Part shown: positions 26,274 to 34,397 of the stretch, piece by piece
Layout of the letters: every line of letters starts with the position of its first letter
How positions within the stretch are numbered: position 1 is the stretch's first letter
Source: Candidatus Rubneribacter avistercoris
Lineage (GTDB): Bacteria; Actinomycetota; Coriobacteriia; Coriobacteriales; Eggerthellaceae
DNA length: 64,000 nucleotides
Assembly (NCBI GenBank): GCA_019115845.1
Contig: DXCU01000065.1
Span: 1-64,000 of the forward strand
Reading direction: 5' to 3'
Position numbers and translations under genes: made by a program
Notes under the pieces: model-generated
Told to the model about the DNA's origin: nothing
What the model saw: the letters and a program-made list of their open reading frames with translations, nothing else
Databases searched by the model: none

Positions 26274-27440
26274 TTACGCTTTAGGCTTGGGGGAGAAGCG
26301 GCTGGCCACGCTGCGGGCGGTGTCTTGGGCCATGAGGTTCGCAAGCGGGGCCAGGGCGCGCAGCAACACATCGCGGCTTTCGGGATCGATGTTTTTGGCG
26401 GCTTCCACCAGCAGCGAAATGGTGCGAGGCCCGCCGCTGATCAGGTCGGAGGCGTCCAGGGCGTTCGATGCGCGGATGGCTTCGAAGGCGGCTTCCACGA
26501 TCTGGCGCGTCTGGTTGCGGTCGAGGCCGGCGAGCCACTGCGACGACACGGCATGGGCGGACAACGCGGCCTCCGAGAGCCGGTCTGCGTACGCGAAGTC
26601 GCCTTCGGCAACCTCCCAGTTGAATGGGCTGTGCTGCTGCATGCCGCGACCGGCGCTGCGCACGACGCGCAGCGTGCAGTCGGCAGGGGTTTCCAGGAGC
26701 ATGCCCACGACTGATTCCTGCGGCACGGTTTTGTGGACGCGCGGGGCGATGGTGGCGTATTCTTTGTCATCGACGGCGCCGGCGCCAAATCCCGGTCCAT
26801 CGTGGTCGTACACACGCTCGATGCGTTCCCGCACGGCGGGCCTGGCGCGCAGCGCCGCGTACTGCGCCAGGTTGCCGCCTTTGGAATGCCCGCCCACCAT
26901 GAGGCGTTTCGGCAGGTGGGGTGCGACGGCTTCCAGATAGCGGACGGCCAGCTCCTGAGCCGGCACGGGCATTCGGTACGCCATGTCGAAGTCTTCCCGC
27001 CAGCCGGTGAACGACTGGTCGGTGCCGCGGAATCCCACGTAGGCGAACTCCCTTTTGCGGGAGAACGTCATGGCGGCGAACTGGACGTGCTCGTCTTCGT
27101 CGAACATGCTTGCGCAGTGCTCGATGCTCAGATCCCGGAAGCGCGGGCTGGCCGCAAGCGCCACCAGGGTTTCTTTGATGAGGTCTGGATCGAAGCCGGA
27201 GAACAGGGTGGGAAAGAGCTCGGCGCGCAGCGCGTCGGCGAACCGCACGGGGCGCGCGGGCGCCAAGCGGCTTTTGAGCGCTCGCCCGAAACCGGCGGGC
27301 CGTTGCCAGTTCGATCCCATGGGCGCGATCAGCTCCATGCGCACCATGCAGAACTGCGAGAGGATGACGGAATCCACTGGATTGAACGGCTTCTCGTCGA
27401 AGGAGGCGAACTCCGTGGCCAGGTAATCGAGGATGTTCAT
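26274..27440 (-). CDS. Mbeg1-like (DUF2974) alpha/beta hydrolase
   Basis: 388 residues. The centre carries a lipase-like nucleophile elbow, GGHSKGGNLAQYAA (about residues 178-191), preceded by AYVGFRGTDQSFTGW, as in class 3 lipases and the DUF2974/Mbeg1-like family. The likely triad is the elbow Ser, an Asp near YDHDGPGF and a later His. There is no signal peptide, so it is predicted cytosolic. The last 100 residues are helical and of unknown role. The minus-strand ATG at 27440 has AGGAGCGC upstream. It is flanked by a terminator on its 3' side and an apparently empty 324-bp stretch on its 5' side, so it is probably a single-gene unit. The substrate is unknown. Confidence 0.8.
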   Translation of the reverse strand: MNILDYLATEFASFDEKPFNPVDSVILSQFCMVRMELIAPMGSNWQRPAGFGRALKSRLAPARPVRFADALRAELFPTLFSGFDPDLIKETLVALAASPRFRDLSIEHCASMFDEDEHVQFAAMTFSRKREFAYVGFRGTDQSFTGWREDFDMAYRMPVPAQELAVRYLEAVAPHLPKRLMVGGHSKGGNLAQYAALRARPAVRERIERVYDHDGPGFGAGAVDDKEYATIAPRVHKTVPQESVVGMLLETPADCTLRVVRSAGRGMQQHSPFNWEVAEGDFAYADRLSEAALSAHAVSSQWLAGLDRNQTRQIVEAAFEAIRASNALDASDLISGGPRTISLLVEAAKNIDPESRDVLLRALAPLANLMAQDTARSVASRFSPKPKA

Positions 27441-27764
27441 GCAGCGCGCTCCTTTCCCGCTCCCGCAGGACTTCGCTTCGCAAGCCCGTTATGCCGCCTG
27501 GGGTGGTTTGGGCTCCAAGAACCCATCATACCGCTTGAGGCGGCTGGCGTTGAGCGTGGGCAAAGCGCTTTCGGTTCGAAGGGTCCACAAGGTGGGAGGT
27601 TGGGCAGGGAGGGATGGGGAAGTGCCCTCAAAGGGCCTCGAAGGAGCCTCGGCGCAGGGACGTCTGGAGCGCATGGGCGCCCGGGGAGCGCTCGATCTCG
27701 GGGGCGCGTTCGGGAGCTTGGATCGTTCCCGCATGCGTCCCGTGCCCGCCCGGGCGCGCCCGCG
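27441..27764. other. 324-bp intergenic stretch without a supported gene
   Basis: It holds the ribosome site and presumably the promoter of the Mbeg1-like gene, and the 3' flank of asp23. There is a short CGGGCGCGCCCG palindrome near 27753 but no convincing terminator, RNA or open frame. Confidence 0.5.
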
Positions 27765-28238
27765 TTAGTTGGACGGGCCGTCCTGCTGTCCGCCGTTGCC
27801 GTTTTTCTGGTCGAACTCGTCTTGGGTCATGACGTCCACCACGTTCACGGTCATCTCGACCACGGTGAGGCCGGTCATGTCCTTGAGGTCGCTTGCGACG
27901 ACGTCTTTGATCTTGTCGAAGATCTGCGGCGCGGATTTGCCGTATTCCAAGATAACGTCGAGGTCGACTTTGGCGTTGCGCTCGTCCACCACGTCGGCGC
28001 TGACGCCTTTCGTTTTGTCGCTGCCTCCCAGGCCCTCTTGGATGGTGGACAGCAGGCTGCCCTTCATGTCTATGATGCCGTCGATCTTCTGGGTGGACTT
28101 CGAGGCGATCTTCTCCACAACGCTTTCGTCGATGACCAGCTTGTACACGGGCTCGGCGGCAACGTCGTCCGCGACGGCGGGATGGGCGGCCTTCTCTTCG
28201 GCGAAGGCGTTCGATGCGTTCATGGTGCTTTGGGTCAT
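27765..28238 (-). CDS. asp23: Asp23/Gls24-family envelope stress protein
   Basis: 157 residues. The Asp23 domain (about 30-140) shows YKLVIDESVVEKIASKS, DVVDERNAKVDLDVILEYG and MTGLTVVEMTVNVVDV. Family members are cytosolic proteins tethered to the membrane by AmaP and linked to cell-wall stress. The tail is a hydrophilic Gly/Asn/Gln stretch. It is the third gene of a minus-strand operon amaP-DUF2273-asp23, 20 bp after the DUF2273 gene, with an AAGGATC ribosome site. This three-gene arrangement is classical for Firmicutes and Actinobacteria and supports the call. Confidence 0.9.
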   Translation of the reverse strand: MTQSTMNASNAFAEEKAAHPAVADDVAAEPVYKLVIDESVVEKIASKSTQKIDGIIDMKGSLLSTIQEGLGGSDKTKGVSADVVDERNAKVDLDVILEYGKSAPQIFDKIKDVVASDLKDMTGLTVVEMTVNVVDVMTQDEFDQKNGNGGQQDGPSN

Positions 28239-28258
28239 GATGGATCCTTTCTGTCTGG

Positions 28259-28615
28259 TTACCGGTTGAATCGGTCAAGGAGGCTTCTCGCCCAGGCGCG
28301 GGCCGTGCGGTTCCCGTCTCGATATGCGCCGATGGCGGCGCCGACGGTGGCGAACGCGGCCAGCAGGACGGTCGGCCAAAAGCCGATGATGAGGATGAGG
28401 GCCGCCGCGACGAAACCGACGATGCCGTACAAAACGGCATGGCCGTGATCCTCCACGGAGGACGAGAGCGCGCGCCTGACGTTGGCGTACAGGCTGCAAG
28501 CGCGTTTGGCCTTTGAGGGGGCGCCGCTTTGCGCGTCGGCCGGCGCCGTTTCGGTTCGGGTTGCGTCGGAGGCGGTTGCGGGCGAGCCGTTTTTGGTTGC
28601 GGTCGTTGGGATCAT
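28259..28615 (-). CDS. DUF2273 small membrane protein
   Basis: 118 residues. A hydrophilic N-terminus (about 1-55) precedes two hydrophobic helices (about 60-96: VLYGIVGFVAAALILIIGFW and LLAAFATVGAAIGAY) and a basic tail, RDGNRTARAWARSLLDRFNR, typical of DUF2273. In characterised genomes this family sits beside asp23 and amaP and is thought to help anchor Asp23. It is located 7 bp after amaP and 20 bp before asp23. The N-terminal extension is longer than usual for the family; an internal start is possible, but no ATG with a ribosome site is evident. Confidence 0.82.
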   Translation of the reverse strand: MIPTTATKNGSPATASDATRTETAPADAQSGAPSKAKRACSLYANVRRALSSSVEDHGHAVLYGIVGFVAAALILIIGFWPTVLLAAFATVGAAIGAYRDGNRTARAWARSLLDRFNR

Positions 28616-28622
28616 GTCCGCC

Positions 28623-29246
28623 TCACCTGCCTGCCGCTTGGGCCGCAGCGGGTTGCGCGTGCTTTCGGAGCGCTGCGTCGTCGGCGCGCTTGGTCGCCTG
28701 CTGGGTGAAGGCGGGCGTCACCACGTCGGCGTCTCCAACGAAGGCGATGTGCACGGCGTCGACGGGATGGCCGGCGAACGCTCCCACGGTGGCGGCTATC
28801 TCGTCTTGGAGTTTCGCCCCCTCCTGTCCAAGCTCCGCATTGCGGCCCGGGTCGATTCTCGTGTAAATGGTCATGCGCGGGTCGCGTTTGCTTGCGATGG
28901 AGACCTTCACGCTCTCCGCCTTCATGCCGCGATGCCCCTCCACCACGTGCCGGACCGTGGACTGGATGGCGTTTTGCGTGACGGTTATGCTGCCTCCGTC
29001 CCGCTCAAGCCTGAGATGGGATTTCTTTCCCGGCTTCGACAAAGCGTTGACGAGGATGATCAGCAGGCCCAGGGCCGTGATGCCCAGCAGCACCGCCTCG
29101 GCGACGTAAAACCAGGGCATACCCGCAAGCCATGCGATGGCGGGAAGCAACGGCTCCCAGGCAAACCACAGAGCCGCAAGCACGCCCACGCCAAGCGTCG
29201 ATGCAACGACGAAGACGATCATGCAGAATCGCTTGAATCCGCCCAT
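28623..29246 (-). CDS. amaP: Alkaline-shock membrane anchor AmaP
   Basis: 207 residues. Two N-terminal transmembrane helices (about 7-30 and 45-66) are followed by a cytosolic domain with GGSITVTQNAIQSTVRHVVE and VKVSIASKRDPRMTIYTRID, matching the AmaP family that tethers Asp23 to the membrane. The C-terminal 30 residues are Ala-rich. AAAGGAGG precedes the minus-strand ATG at 29246. It is the first gene of the amaP-DUF2273-asp23 operon, so the operon promoter should lie in 29247-29387, after the terminator of the upstream LuxR gene. Confidence 0.85.
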   Translation of the reverse strand: MGGFKRFCMIVFVVASTLGVGVLAALWFAWEPLLPAIAWLAGMPWFYVAEAVLLGITALGLLIILVNALSKPGKKSHLRLERDGGSITVTQNAIQSTVRHVVEGHRGMKAESVKVSIASKRDPRMTIYTRIDPGRNAELGQEGAKLQDEIAATVGAFAGHPVDAVHIAFVGDADVVTPAFTQQATKRADDAALRKHAQPAAAQAAGR

Positions 29247-29387
29247 AAGCGGCCTCCTTTCTTCGCCTCGCGTGCGCCGCTTCGGCGGACGCTGTCGGAT
29301 AGGGTGGGACCACTCTAGGGGAAGCGCCCGGGATGCGGAACCGCTTGTACGGAAGTGCGGCCTGACGTTTTCCGGCCCGTTGCCGAG

Positions 29388-29431
29388 GCCGTTCGCTGTG
29401 TGCGGCCGCTCGGTTGCGCGCAGCGAACGGC
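29388..29431 (-). terminator. Terminator hairpin of LuxR copy 2
   Basis: GCCGTTCGCTG (29388-29398) and its exact complement (29421-29431) form an 11-bp stem that begins in the stop codon of the LuxR gene. It separates that gene from the amaP operon. Confidence 0.6.
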
Positions 29432-30990
29432 TAGCGCTGGCGTCGCCGGGCCTCCACCAGGTCGATGACCTCCTGCTTGCTGTGGACGCCCAGTTTGGCG
29501 TACACGTGGCGGATGTGCATCTTCACCGTGTTGCGCGACAGGACGAACGTCTCTTCCATAAACGGTAGGTCGCGTCCTTGGGCCAGCTGCTCAAGGACGT
29601 CCGTCTCGCGCGGCGTCAGGCCGTGCTCGTCGGCCACCGCTTTGCAAGGGCGCCCCCAGAAGCGCCAATCGTCTTGGAACTCTTCGGCCGAAGGCGCATC
29701 GCCCGGACCCTTCGCGGCTGAAGGGCCCGTTTCGACCGCGGCGCGCTCCGCGTCGGCGGGCGCGCCTTCCCGTGAGCGGATGCGATGCGGAAGGGGAAGG
29801 AGGGAGCCGTCCGAAAGGTACAGCAGCATTGCGATGTAGGCAAACGCGATGGCGAGCGACGCGGCGTCGTGCGCCTGCGGAAAGCCGGCGGTCGCCAAGG
29901 TCGCCGCTGTTGCGGCAAAGGCCCCCAGCAGGTGCCCCGCGACGACGGCGAGGCGGGCGGCTGCGGCGGCGCGCAAGCGGTTCTCGGACATCGCGACGAC
30001 GAGGGCAGACGATGTCCAGAGGGCGATTTCAAGCAGCATGGTCCCCGCTTCGGCAAGCAGGGAGCCGGCTTCGGGCGAGAGGGCGGACAAAAGGGGCGCC
30101 AGCAAAAGCCCGGCGGTCGTGCAGGCGATTCCCGCCCGGAGGATCTCGCGCGTGTCGAGCGAGGGAAGCTTCCGGGTTGCAAGCGCGGCGGCTGCCATGA
30201 CGGCGAGGGCCGCCGCCGTTTCGGGAAGCGCGCTGGAAGGCTCGCCCGCGCGCAAAAACCCCAGCATCAGGGCTGTCCCGACAAAGCCGAAGACGATTTT
30301 TCCGGCAAGGGGGCTTCTGGCCGGCCGTCTTTCGGGGTGCGGCGCGGACGCACCCCCGTGCGCGGACGCGGTCCCGTGCGTGGAGGGGGCGTCTTTTCCC
30401 TGCTGGCGCAGCAGGGCCGTCGACATGAGGGTCGCGCATCCGGCAAGGCAGGCGAAGCTTGCCGCCAGCGGCAGGGCCGCTCCCCAGCTTGTCGCCTCCA
30501 TGGCGCTTCGGGCGGCCGTCGCGCAAAGGGAGGCTCCTGCCATCGCCAGGGCGGCGGCGCGCGTCGCAGTGGCGCGCGGCAGCGTGGCGAACAGGGTTAG
30601 CAGGGGGATGCTCAACACGGGGCCGACGAGTTTGGCAAGGGCCAGGGGCGCGAAAACCAGCGCGCCGCCGGCAAACCACGGCGCGGACAGTAGGGCGAAA
30701 AGCCCCGTCGCGCACAGCGCAGCGCCCGGTTTGGCAAGCCGCGCAATCTGCGCCGCGCTTCGGCCGGGCGTCGCTTCGGCGGGCGCATGGCGCTTTTCCA
30801 GGAGAACCACGGCTCCGAATGCCGCCAGGTAGGCACCAAGGGATGCAAGGCGGATGGAAAGGACGCCTCCCGGAGGGTTCGCAAGGGAAAGAAGCGCGGC
30901 GTCTCCCGCCCAGATGCCGGAAAGCAGAAGGGCAAGGCAGGCTCCGGGCAGCAGGCCCGCATGCTTCGATCCGCGCGTCGGCTCGCCCAT
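29431..30990 (-). CDS. LuxR-type regulator fused to a multi-pass membrane domain (copy 2)
   Basis: 519 residues. About 12 hydrophobic helices (about 10-400) precede a linker and a C-terminal LuxR domain with LTPRETDVLEQLAQGRDL and LSRNTVKMHIRHVYAKLGV. I start it at ATG 30990 because GAGAGGAGG stands 6 nt upstream; the longer frame adds 24 residues of promoter DNA. A -10 box TATACT (31041-31036 on the minus strand) lies next to a perfect palindrome whose arm would overlap the -35 region, which suggests autoregulation. It is divergent from a fumarate-reductase-like Tat flavoprotein. Domain layout matches copies 1, 3 and 4. Confidence 0.88.
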   Translation of the reverse strand: MGEPTRGSKHAGLLPGACLALLLSGIWAGDAALLSLANPPGGVLSIRLASLGAYLAAFGAVVLLEKRHAPAEATPGRSAAQIARLAKPGAALCATGLFALLSAPWFAGGALVFAPLALAKLVGPVLSIPLLTLFATLPRATATRAAALAMAGASLCATAARSAMEATSWGAALPLAASFACLAGCATLMSTALLRQQGKDAPSTHGTASAHGGASAPHPERRPARSPLAGKIVFGFVGTALMLGFLRAGEPSSALPETAAALAVMAAAALATRKLPSLDTREILRAGIACTTAGLLLAPLLSALSPEAGSLLAEAGTMLLEIALWTSSALVVAMSENRLRAAAAARLAVVAGHLLGAFAATAATLATAGFPQAHDAASLAIAFAYIAMLLYLSDGSLLPLPHRIRSREGAPADAERAAVETGPSAAKGPGDAPSAEEFQDDWRFWGRPCKAVADEHGLTPRETDVLEQLAQGRDLPFMEETFVLSRNTVKMHIRHVYAKLGVHSKQEVIDLVEARRRQR

Positions 30991-31057
30991 ACCGATCCTC
31001 CTCTCGCCGACCTGTTTTGTTTGTTTTCCTATCGCAGTATACGGCATTAATCGCAAG

Positions 31058-31076
31058 AACACCCATCATGGGTGTT
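31058..31076. promoter_or_regulatory. Perfect palindromic operator candidate between LuxR 2 and its flavoprotein
   Basis: AACACCCAT-C-ATGGGTGTT: 9-bp arms around one base. A further half-site, GGGTGTTT, occurs at 31106-31113. It lies 16 bp from the LuxR -10 box, so a bound protein would cover its -35 region. Confidence 0.65.
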
Positions 31077-31179
31077 TGCTTTCCCAAACGTTGAGATACG
31101 GTTGTGGGTGTTTCCGAAGGCGTTCGCGCAACGCAGTGAAAGCGCGATGCCGAGACCGCAACACGAGGGAGGACATCCA

Positions 31180-32712
31180 ATGGAAAAGTTCGACAACAAC
31201 CGCACCAAGGACGCCTGGTCCGCGAGGGCCGCGCATCGTCTGACGCGCCGCAGCTTTGTGGCGGGCGCGGGCGCGATGGGGGCCTTGGCCGCGTTGGGAA
31301 GCTTCGGGCTGGCAGGCTGCGCATCGAAGGGCGGCACCGCGTCCAGCGGTTCGAACGGAACCGACGCCGAAGCCGATGATTCGTTCGACGCGGTGATCGT
31401 CGGCACGGGCGGCGCGGGGCTTTCCGCCGCCATCGCCGCGTACGACAAAGGGCTTGTCAACATCGTGCTGCTGGAGAAGATGGGCGTGAACGGCGGCAAC
31501 ACCAACTACGCGTCAAGCGGCATGAACGCTTCCGAGACGATCTTCCAGGCCGAGCAGGGCATCCAGGACGACAGCAGCCTGTTCGCCCAAGAGACGCTCG
31601 ACGGCGGCCACAACACGGGAGATCCGGAGCTTGTGCGGTTCATGTGCAACAACTCCGCCGCCGCCATCGAGTGGCTGGACGGCTTGGGCATCAAGCTGGA
31701 CAACATCACCATGACCGGCGGCATGTCGGTCAAGCGCTGCCACCGCCCCACGGACGGATCGGCTGTGGGCCTGACGCTGGTGCCGGGCCTGCTGGACGCT
31801 GTGAGCGAGCGCGGCATCCCCATCGCGATGAACTGCGAAGCCAAGGAACTGGTGGTGGACGGCGGAGCCGTGACGGGCGTGAAGGTGGAGGCGGACGGCG
31901 AGGAGCAGACGCTGCGCGCCAAGGCCGTCATCTTGGCCACTGGGGGCTTGGGCGCGAACGCGCAGATGGTGACCAAGTACCGTCCCGATCTGGAGGGGTA
32001 CGTCACCACGAACCAGCCTGGCGCGACCGGCGACGGCTACACGATGGCCGAGCGGGCAGGCGCCGAGCTGGTGCAGATGGACCAGATCCAAATCCATCCG
32101 ACCGTCGAGCAGAAAACCTCCACCCTCATCGCCGAAGGCGTGCGCGGCAGTGGCGCCATCCTGGTGAACAGCAAGGGCAAGCGCTTCTTCAACGAGATGT
32201 CCACGCGCGACAAAGTGTCTGCCGCCGAGCTTGAGCAGCCGGGAGGTTTCGCCTGGTGCGTGTTCGATCAGCAGGTGTACGACGCCAACAAGGCCATTGC
32301 GAAGTACGACAAGTCGGGCTTGGTGAAGAAGGGCGCGAATGCGGCCGAGCTGGCTGCGGCCATAGAGGTGGACCCGGCTGCGCTCCAAGACACCGTCAAC
32401 GCGTACAACGCCGTCTCCGCAAACGGCGAGGCCGACGAGTTCGGGCGCACCGAGGGCTGCATCGCCTTCGCCGACGGCGCCATGTACGCCATCAAGGTTG
32501 CTCCCGGCATCCATCATGAGATGGGCGGCATTCGCATCAACGCGAAGAACCAGGCGCTGGACGCGTCCGGCGCCCCCATCCCCGGCTTGTACGCGGCCGG
32601 CGAGGTGACCGGCGGCATCCACGGCGACAACCGCATCGGCGGCAACGCGGTGTGCGACATCGAAGTGTTCGGCAAGAACGTCGGCGAAGCGGTGGCGGAG
32701 GCGCTGGCGTAG
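31180..32712 (+). CDS. Tat-exported fumarate-reductase-type flavoprotein (b)
   Basis: 510 residues. Tat signal TRRSFVAGAGAMG (about 19-31), lipobox LAGC and FAD motif VIVGTGGAGLSAAIAAYDKG (about 71-90). Unlike the other flavoproteins here, it keeps every catalytic element of soluble fumarate reductases (Fcc3 type): QIQIHPT, GKRFFNEMSTRDK with the proton-donor Arg, GIHHEMGG and HGDNRIGGNA. So it probably reduces fumarate, or a close unsaturated acid such as an acrylate or urocanate, at the cell surface. It lacks an N-terminal multiheme domain, so electrons must be delivered by another protein. ATG 31180 follows GAGGGAGGA; the longer frame upstream runs through the operator. LuxR copy 2 is divergent from it. 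Confidence 0.9.
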   Translation: MEKFDNNRTKDAWSARAAHRLTRRSFVAGAGAMGALAALGSFGLAGCASKGGTASSGSNGTDAEADDSFDAVIVGTGGAGLSAAIAAYDKGLVNIVLLEKMGVNGGNTNYASSGMNASETIFQAEQGIQDDSSLFAQETLDGGHNTGDPELVRFMCNNSAAAIEWLDGLGIKLDNITMTGGMSVKRCHRPTDGSAVGLTLVPGLLDAVSERGIPIAMNCEAKELVVDGGAVTGVKVEADGEEQTLRAKAVILATGGLGANAQMVTKYRPDLEGYVTTNQPGATGDGYTMAERAGAELVQMDQIQIHPTVEQKTSTLIAEGVRGSGAILVNSKGKRFFNEMSTRDKVSAAELEQPGGFAWCVFDQQVYDANKAIAKYDKSGLVKKGANAAELAAAIEVDPAALQDTVNAYNAVSANGEADEFGRTEGCIAFADGAMYAIKVAPGIHHEMGGIRINAKNQALDASGAPIPGLYAAGEVTGGIHGDNRIGGNAVCDIEVFGKNVGEAVAEALA

Positions 32713-32719
32713 CCGACGC

Positions 32720-32762
32720 GGTGCGGCGGGTGCGGTGGGGGCTTTCGGCGCCCCGCCGCACC
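32720..32762. terminator. Bidirectional terminator hairpin
   Basis: GGTGCGGCGGG (32720-32730) pairs perfectly with CCCGCCGCACC (32752-32762), between the convergent flavoprotein and MoaE-like genes. Confidence 0.6.
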
Positions 32763-32825
32763 TGCCTTGCTTCCCCTGTTCTCGGTCTTCGTCGCCGCTT
32801 TGGCGCGCGATGGGGGTCGGCGTGG

Positions 32826-33221
32826 TTAGGCGAAGATCTCCTTTTCCACCACGAGGTCGTTCTTTATCTTGCCGACGAGCTTTTGCAGGGCGTCGATGCA
32901 GTTGGGGCGGATGTCGGCGCCGATGAGCACGTACATGATGGAGTCGCCCACAGAAAGCGCCCCTTCGTTGAGCCACACGCGCACGTAGTACACGCCGGGC
33001 CAGGTGAGCGCTTCGGCAACGGCTGCGTCCACGCCGGCCTCATCGTAGGAGAACTCCACCTGGGCGACGTCTCCCAATCCCTCGACGCCTTCGCGCACCT
33101 GCTTTTTCGGCGTCACGCGCACCACGCCGTTGTGCGTGAGGAACATGCCGCACTGCGCGGCCTTCGGATCCTGCTTCGCCTCGGCGAGCCACTGATCGAT
33201 GGACGGTTCCTGCTTGGCCAT
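32826..33221 (-). CDS. MoaE-like molybdopterin synthase large subunit
   Basis: 131 residues. It resembles MoaE, which with MoaD inserts sulfur into precursor Z during molybdopterin synthesis. Visible features are an N-terminal SIDQWLAEAKQDPKAAQCGMF, a central VEFSYDEAG, and a C-terminal RPNCIDALQKLVGKIKNDL with VVEKEIF, where family members carry catalytic lysines. The usual HRVG motif is replaced by VWLNEGALSVGDS. The start is ATG 33221, with GGAGGAGAGG upstream. It stands alone, without moaA, moaC or moaD, so the remaining cofactor genes must lie elsewhere. The cofactor would be needed by the molybdoenzyme at 58.8 kb. It is a divergent member and could have another role. Confidence 0.65.
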   Translation of the reverse strand: MAKQEPSIDQWLAEAKQDPKAAQCGMFLTHNGVVRVTPKKQVREGVEGLGDVAQVEFSYDEAGVDAAVAEALTWPGVYYVRVWLNEGALSVGDSIMYVLIGADIRPNCIDALQKLVGKIKNDLVVEKEIFA

Positions 33222-33698
33222 GGCCTCTCCTCCGTGTTGCGCCCGCCTGCGACCAGGCGGCGGGCTTCCCTTCCGACGACGATCATTGTAGCGGTTTTCG
33301 GCCTGGAAGAAGGGAGCGTGGGTTTTCGAAACGTCTGCTAGCCTCTTTCTCCCCGGGTTTCGCCTTCTGTCGCTCTTCCGGAGTCTTTTCGGTTGTGCGC
33401 TTGTTTTCTTGCGGACGGGTCGGTCTTGCAAACGTTCCCTTCGCATATTGCGAGGCTGCGGGCGGACGCGTTCTCTTTGCATCGCGTTTCTCGAAGGGAT
33501 GTCGGAGGGTGTTGGAAGCGCACGGAATTTTTGCTGGATGCGCGTAAGAAATGCGCTGGACGCGCGTCGGAGCGTCGCTGGGTGCGCACGAGAGTCGCGA
33601 TGGAAGTGCGTTGGACAGAGTCGGCTTTCCGCTGGGCGCGCGCCATGCCCGCGCGAGGCCGGGCTGCTATGCTGGTGGTTGCGATCAGGTCGCGAACA
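33222..33698. other. 480-bp stretch without a supported gene
   Basis: It lies between the divergent MoaE-like and BrnT genes. Several overlapping plus-strand open frames exist but lack ribosome sites and family resemblance. I see no RNA gene. Confidence 0.5.
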
Positions 33699-33713
33699 GT
33701 ATACGATGTATAC
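33699..33713. promoter_or_regulatory. Palindromic operator candidate of the BrnTA pair
   Basis: GTATAC-GAT-GTATAC, two identical palindromic hexamers 3 bp apart, 18 bp before the BrnT start. A TTGCGA at 33679-33684 may be the -35 box, which puts the operator over the -10 region, as expected for autorepression by the antitoxin. Confidence 0.6.
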
Positions 33714-33731
33714 CAGCATGGAGGCGCTGCT

Positions 33732-34025
33732 ATGCTTTTCGAGTACGATCCCGCCAAAAGCGCCCGCAACCGCGCCAAGCACGGCATAGACTTCGAGCAG
33801 GCCAAGCGGTTGTGGGAGGACCCGCGTTTCGTGGAGGTGGACGTTGCGTACGAGGATGAGGCCCGGTACGCCGTCATAGGCATGATGGGCGGCAAGCATT
33901 GGACGGCCATCATCACGTATCGCGGCTTGGTGGTGCGCATCATCTCGGTTCGGCGCTCTCGGAAGAAGGAGGTTGCCATCTATGACGAAGAGCATCAAAG
34001 CGGAGGAATTCGACCGCATATTTGA
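33732..34025 (+). CDS. brnT: BrnT-family toxin
   Basis: 97 residues. The BrnT ribonuclease-toxin fold is recognisable from EYDPAKSARNRAKHGIDF at the N-terminus, DPRFVEVD, and the closing VRIISVRRSRKKE. The start ATG 33732 has GGAGG just upstream at 33720-33724. The coding sequence overlaps the antitoxin gene by 44 nt, with the toxin first, the standard BrnTA order. The known relatives are RelE-like ribonucleases neutralised by BrnA. The palindrome in the promoter supports autoregulation. Confidence 0.88.
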   Translation: MLFEYDPAKSARNRAKHGIDFEQAKRLWEDPRFVEVDVAYEDEARYAVIGMMGGKHWTAIITYRGLVVRIISVRRSRKKEVAIYDEEHQSGGIRPHI

Positions 34026-34242
34026 CGAAGGCGAAGAGGACATCGTCGATTACCTGGACCTTTCCACCGTTCGTCGTCCCAACCTCGACACCGACTTGCG
34101 GCGCGTGAACGTGGACTTCCCCGAGTGGATGATCGACGAGCTGGACCGCGAGGCCAAGCGCGTGGGCATCAACCGCCAGGCGGTCATCAAGACCTGGATC
34201 GCCGAGCGCATCGACCGCACGCGCGCCTCCCGCTCGGCGTAG
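33982..34242 (+). CDS. brnA: BrnA-like (CopG/ribbon-helix-helix) antitoxin
   Basis: 86 residues. The C-terminal half, VNVDFPEWMIDELDREAKRV followed by GINRQAVIKTWIAERI, is a ribbon-helix-helix DNA-binding and dimerisation domain. The acidic N-terminal half should wrap the toxin. AGAAGGAGG lies 9 nt before ATG 33982, inside the toxin gene; a TTG at 33973 is a less likely start. It neutralises BrnT and probably represses the operon through the GTATAC repeat. lysA follows 155 bp downstream and is not obviously linked. Confidence 0.85.
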   Translation: MTKSIKAEEFDRIFDEGEEDIVDYLDLSTVRRPNLDTDLRRVNVDFPEWMIDELDREAKRVGINRQAVIKTWIAERIDRTRASRSA

Positions 34243-34397
34243 GCGCGCACGAAACGGGTCTGGCGCCGCAGCGCGCCCGCTGCGGCTTCGTCGCAAGCCC
34301 GTCCGCAGAATTCTATGATTTCACCTGTTGGACACGAAAGCGGCCGATTGCGATGGTAGACTGGGCGCATTCTTCGACCGCACGGAAAGGAGCCACG

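Noticed and set aside
33393-33731. N-terminal extension of brnT
   Set aside because: The extra 113 residues have no BrnT similarity and overlap the operator; the ATG at 33732 has GGAGG.
34125-34397. N-terminal extension of lysA back to 34125
   Set aside because: It runs through the BrnA antitoxin gene out of its frame and has no family similarity; the GTG at 34398 has the ribosome site.
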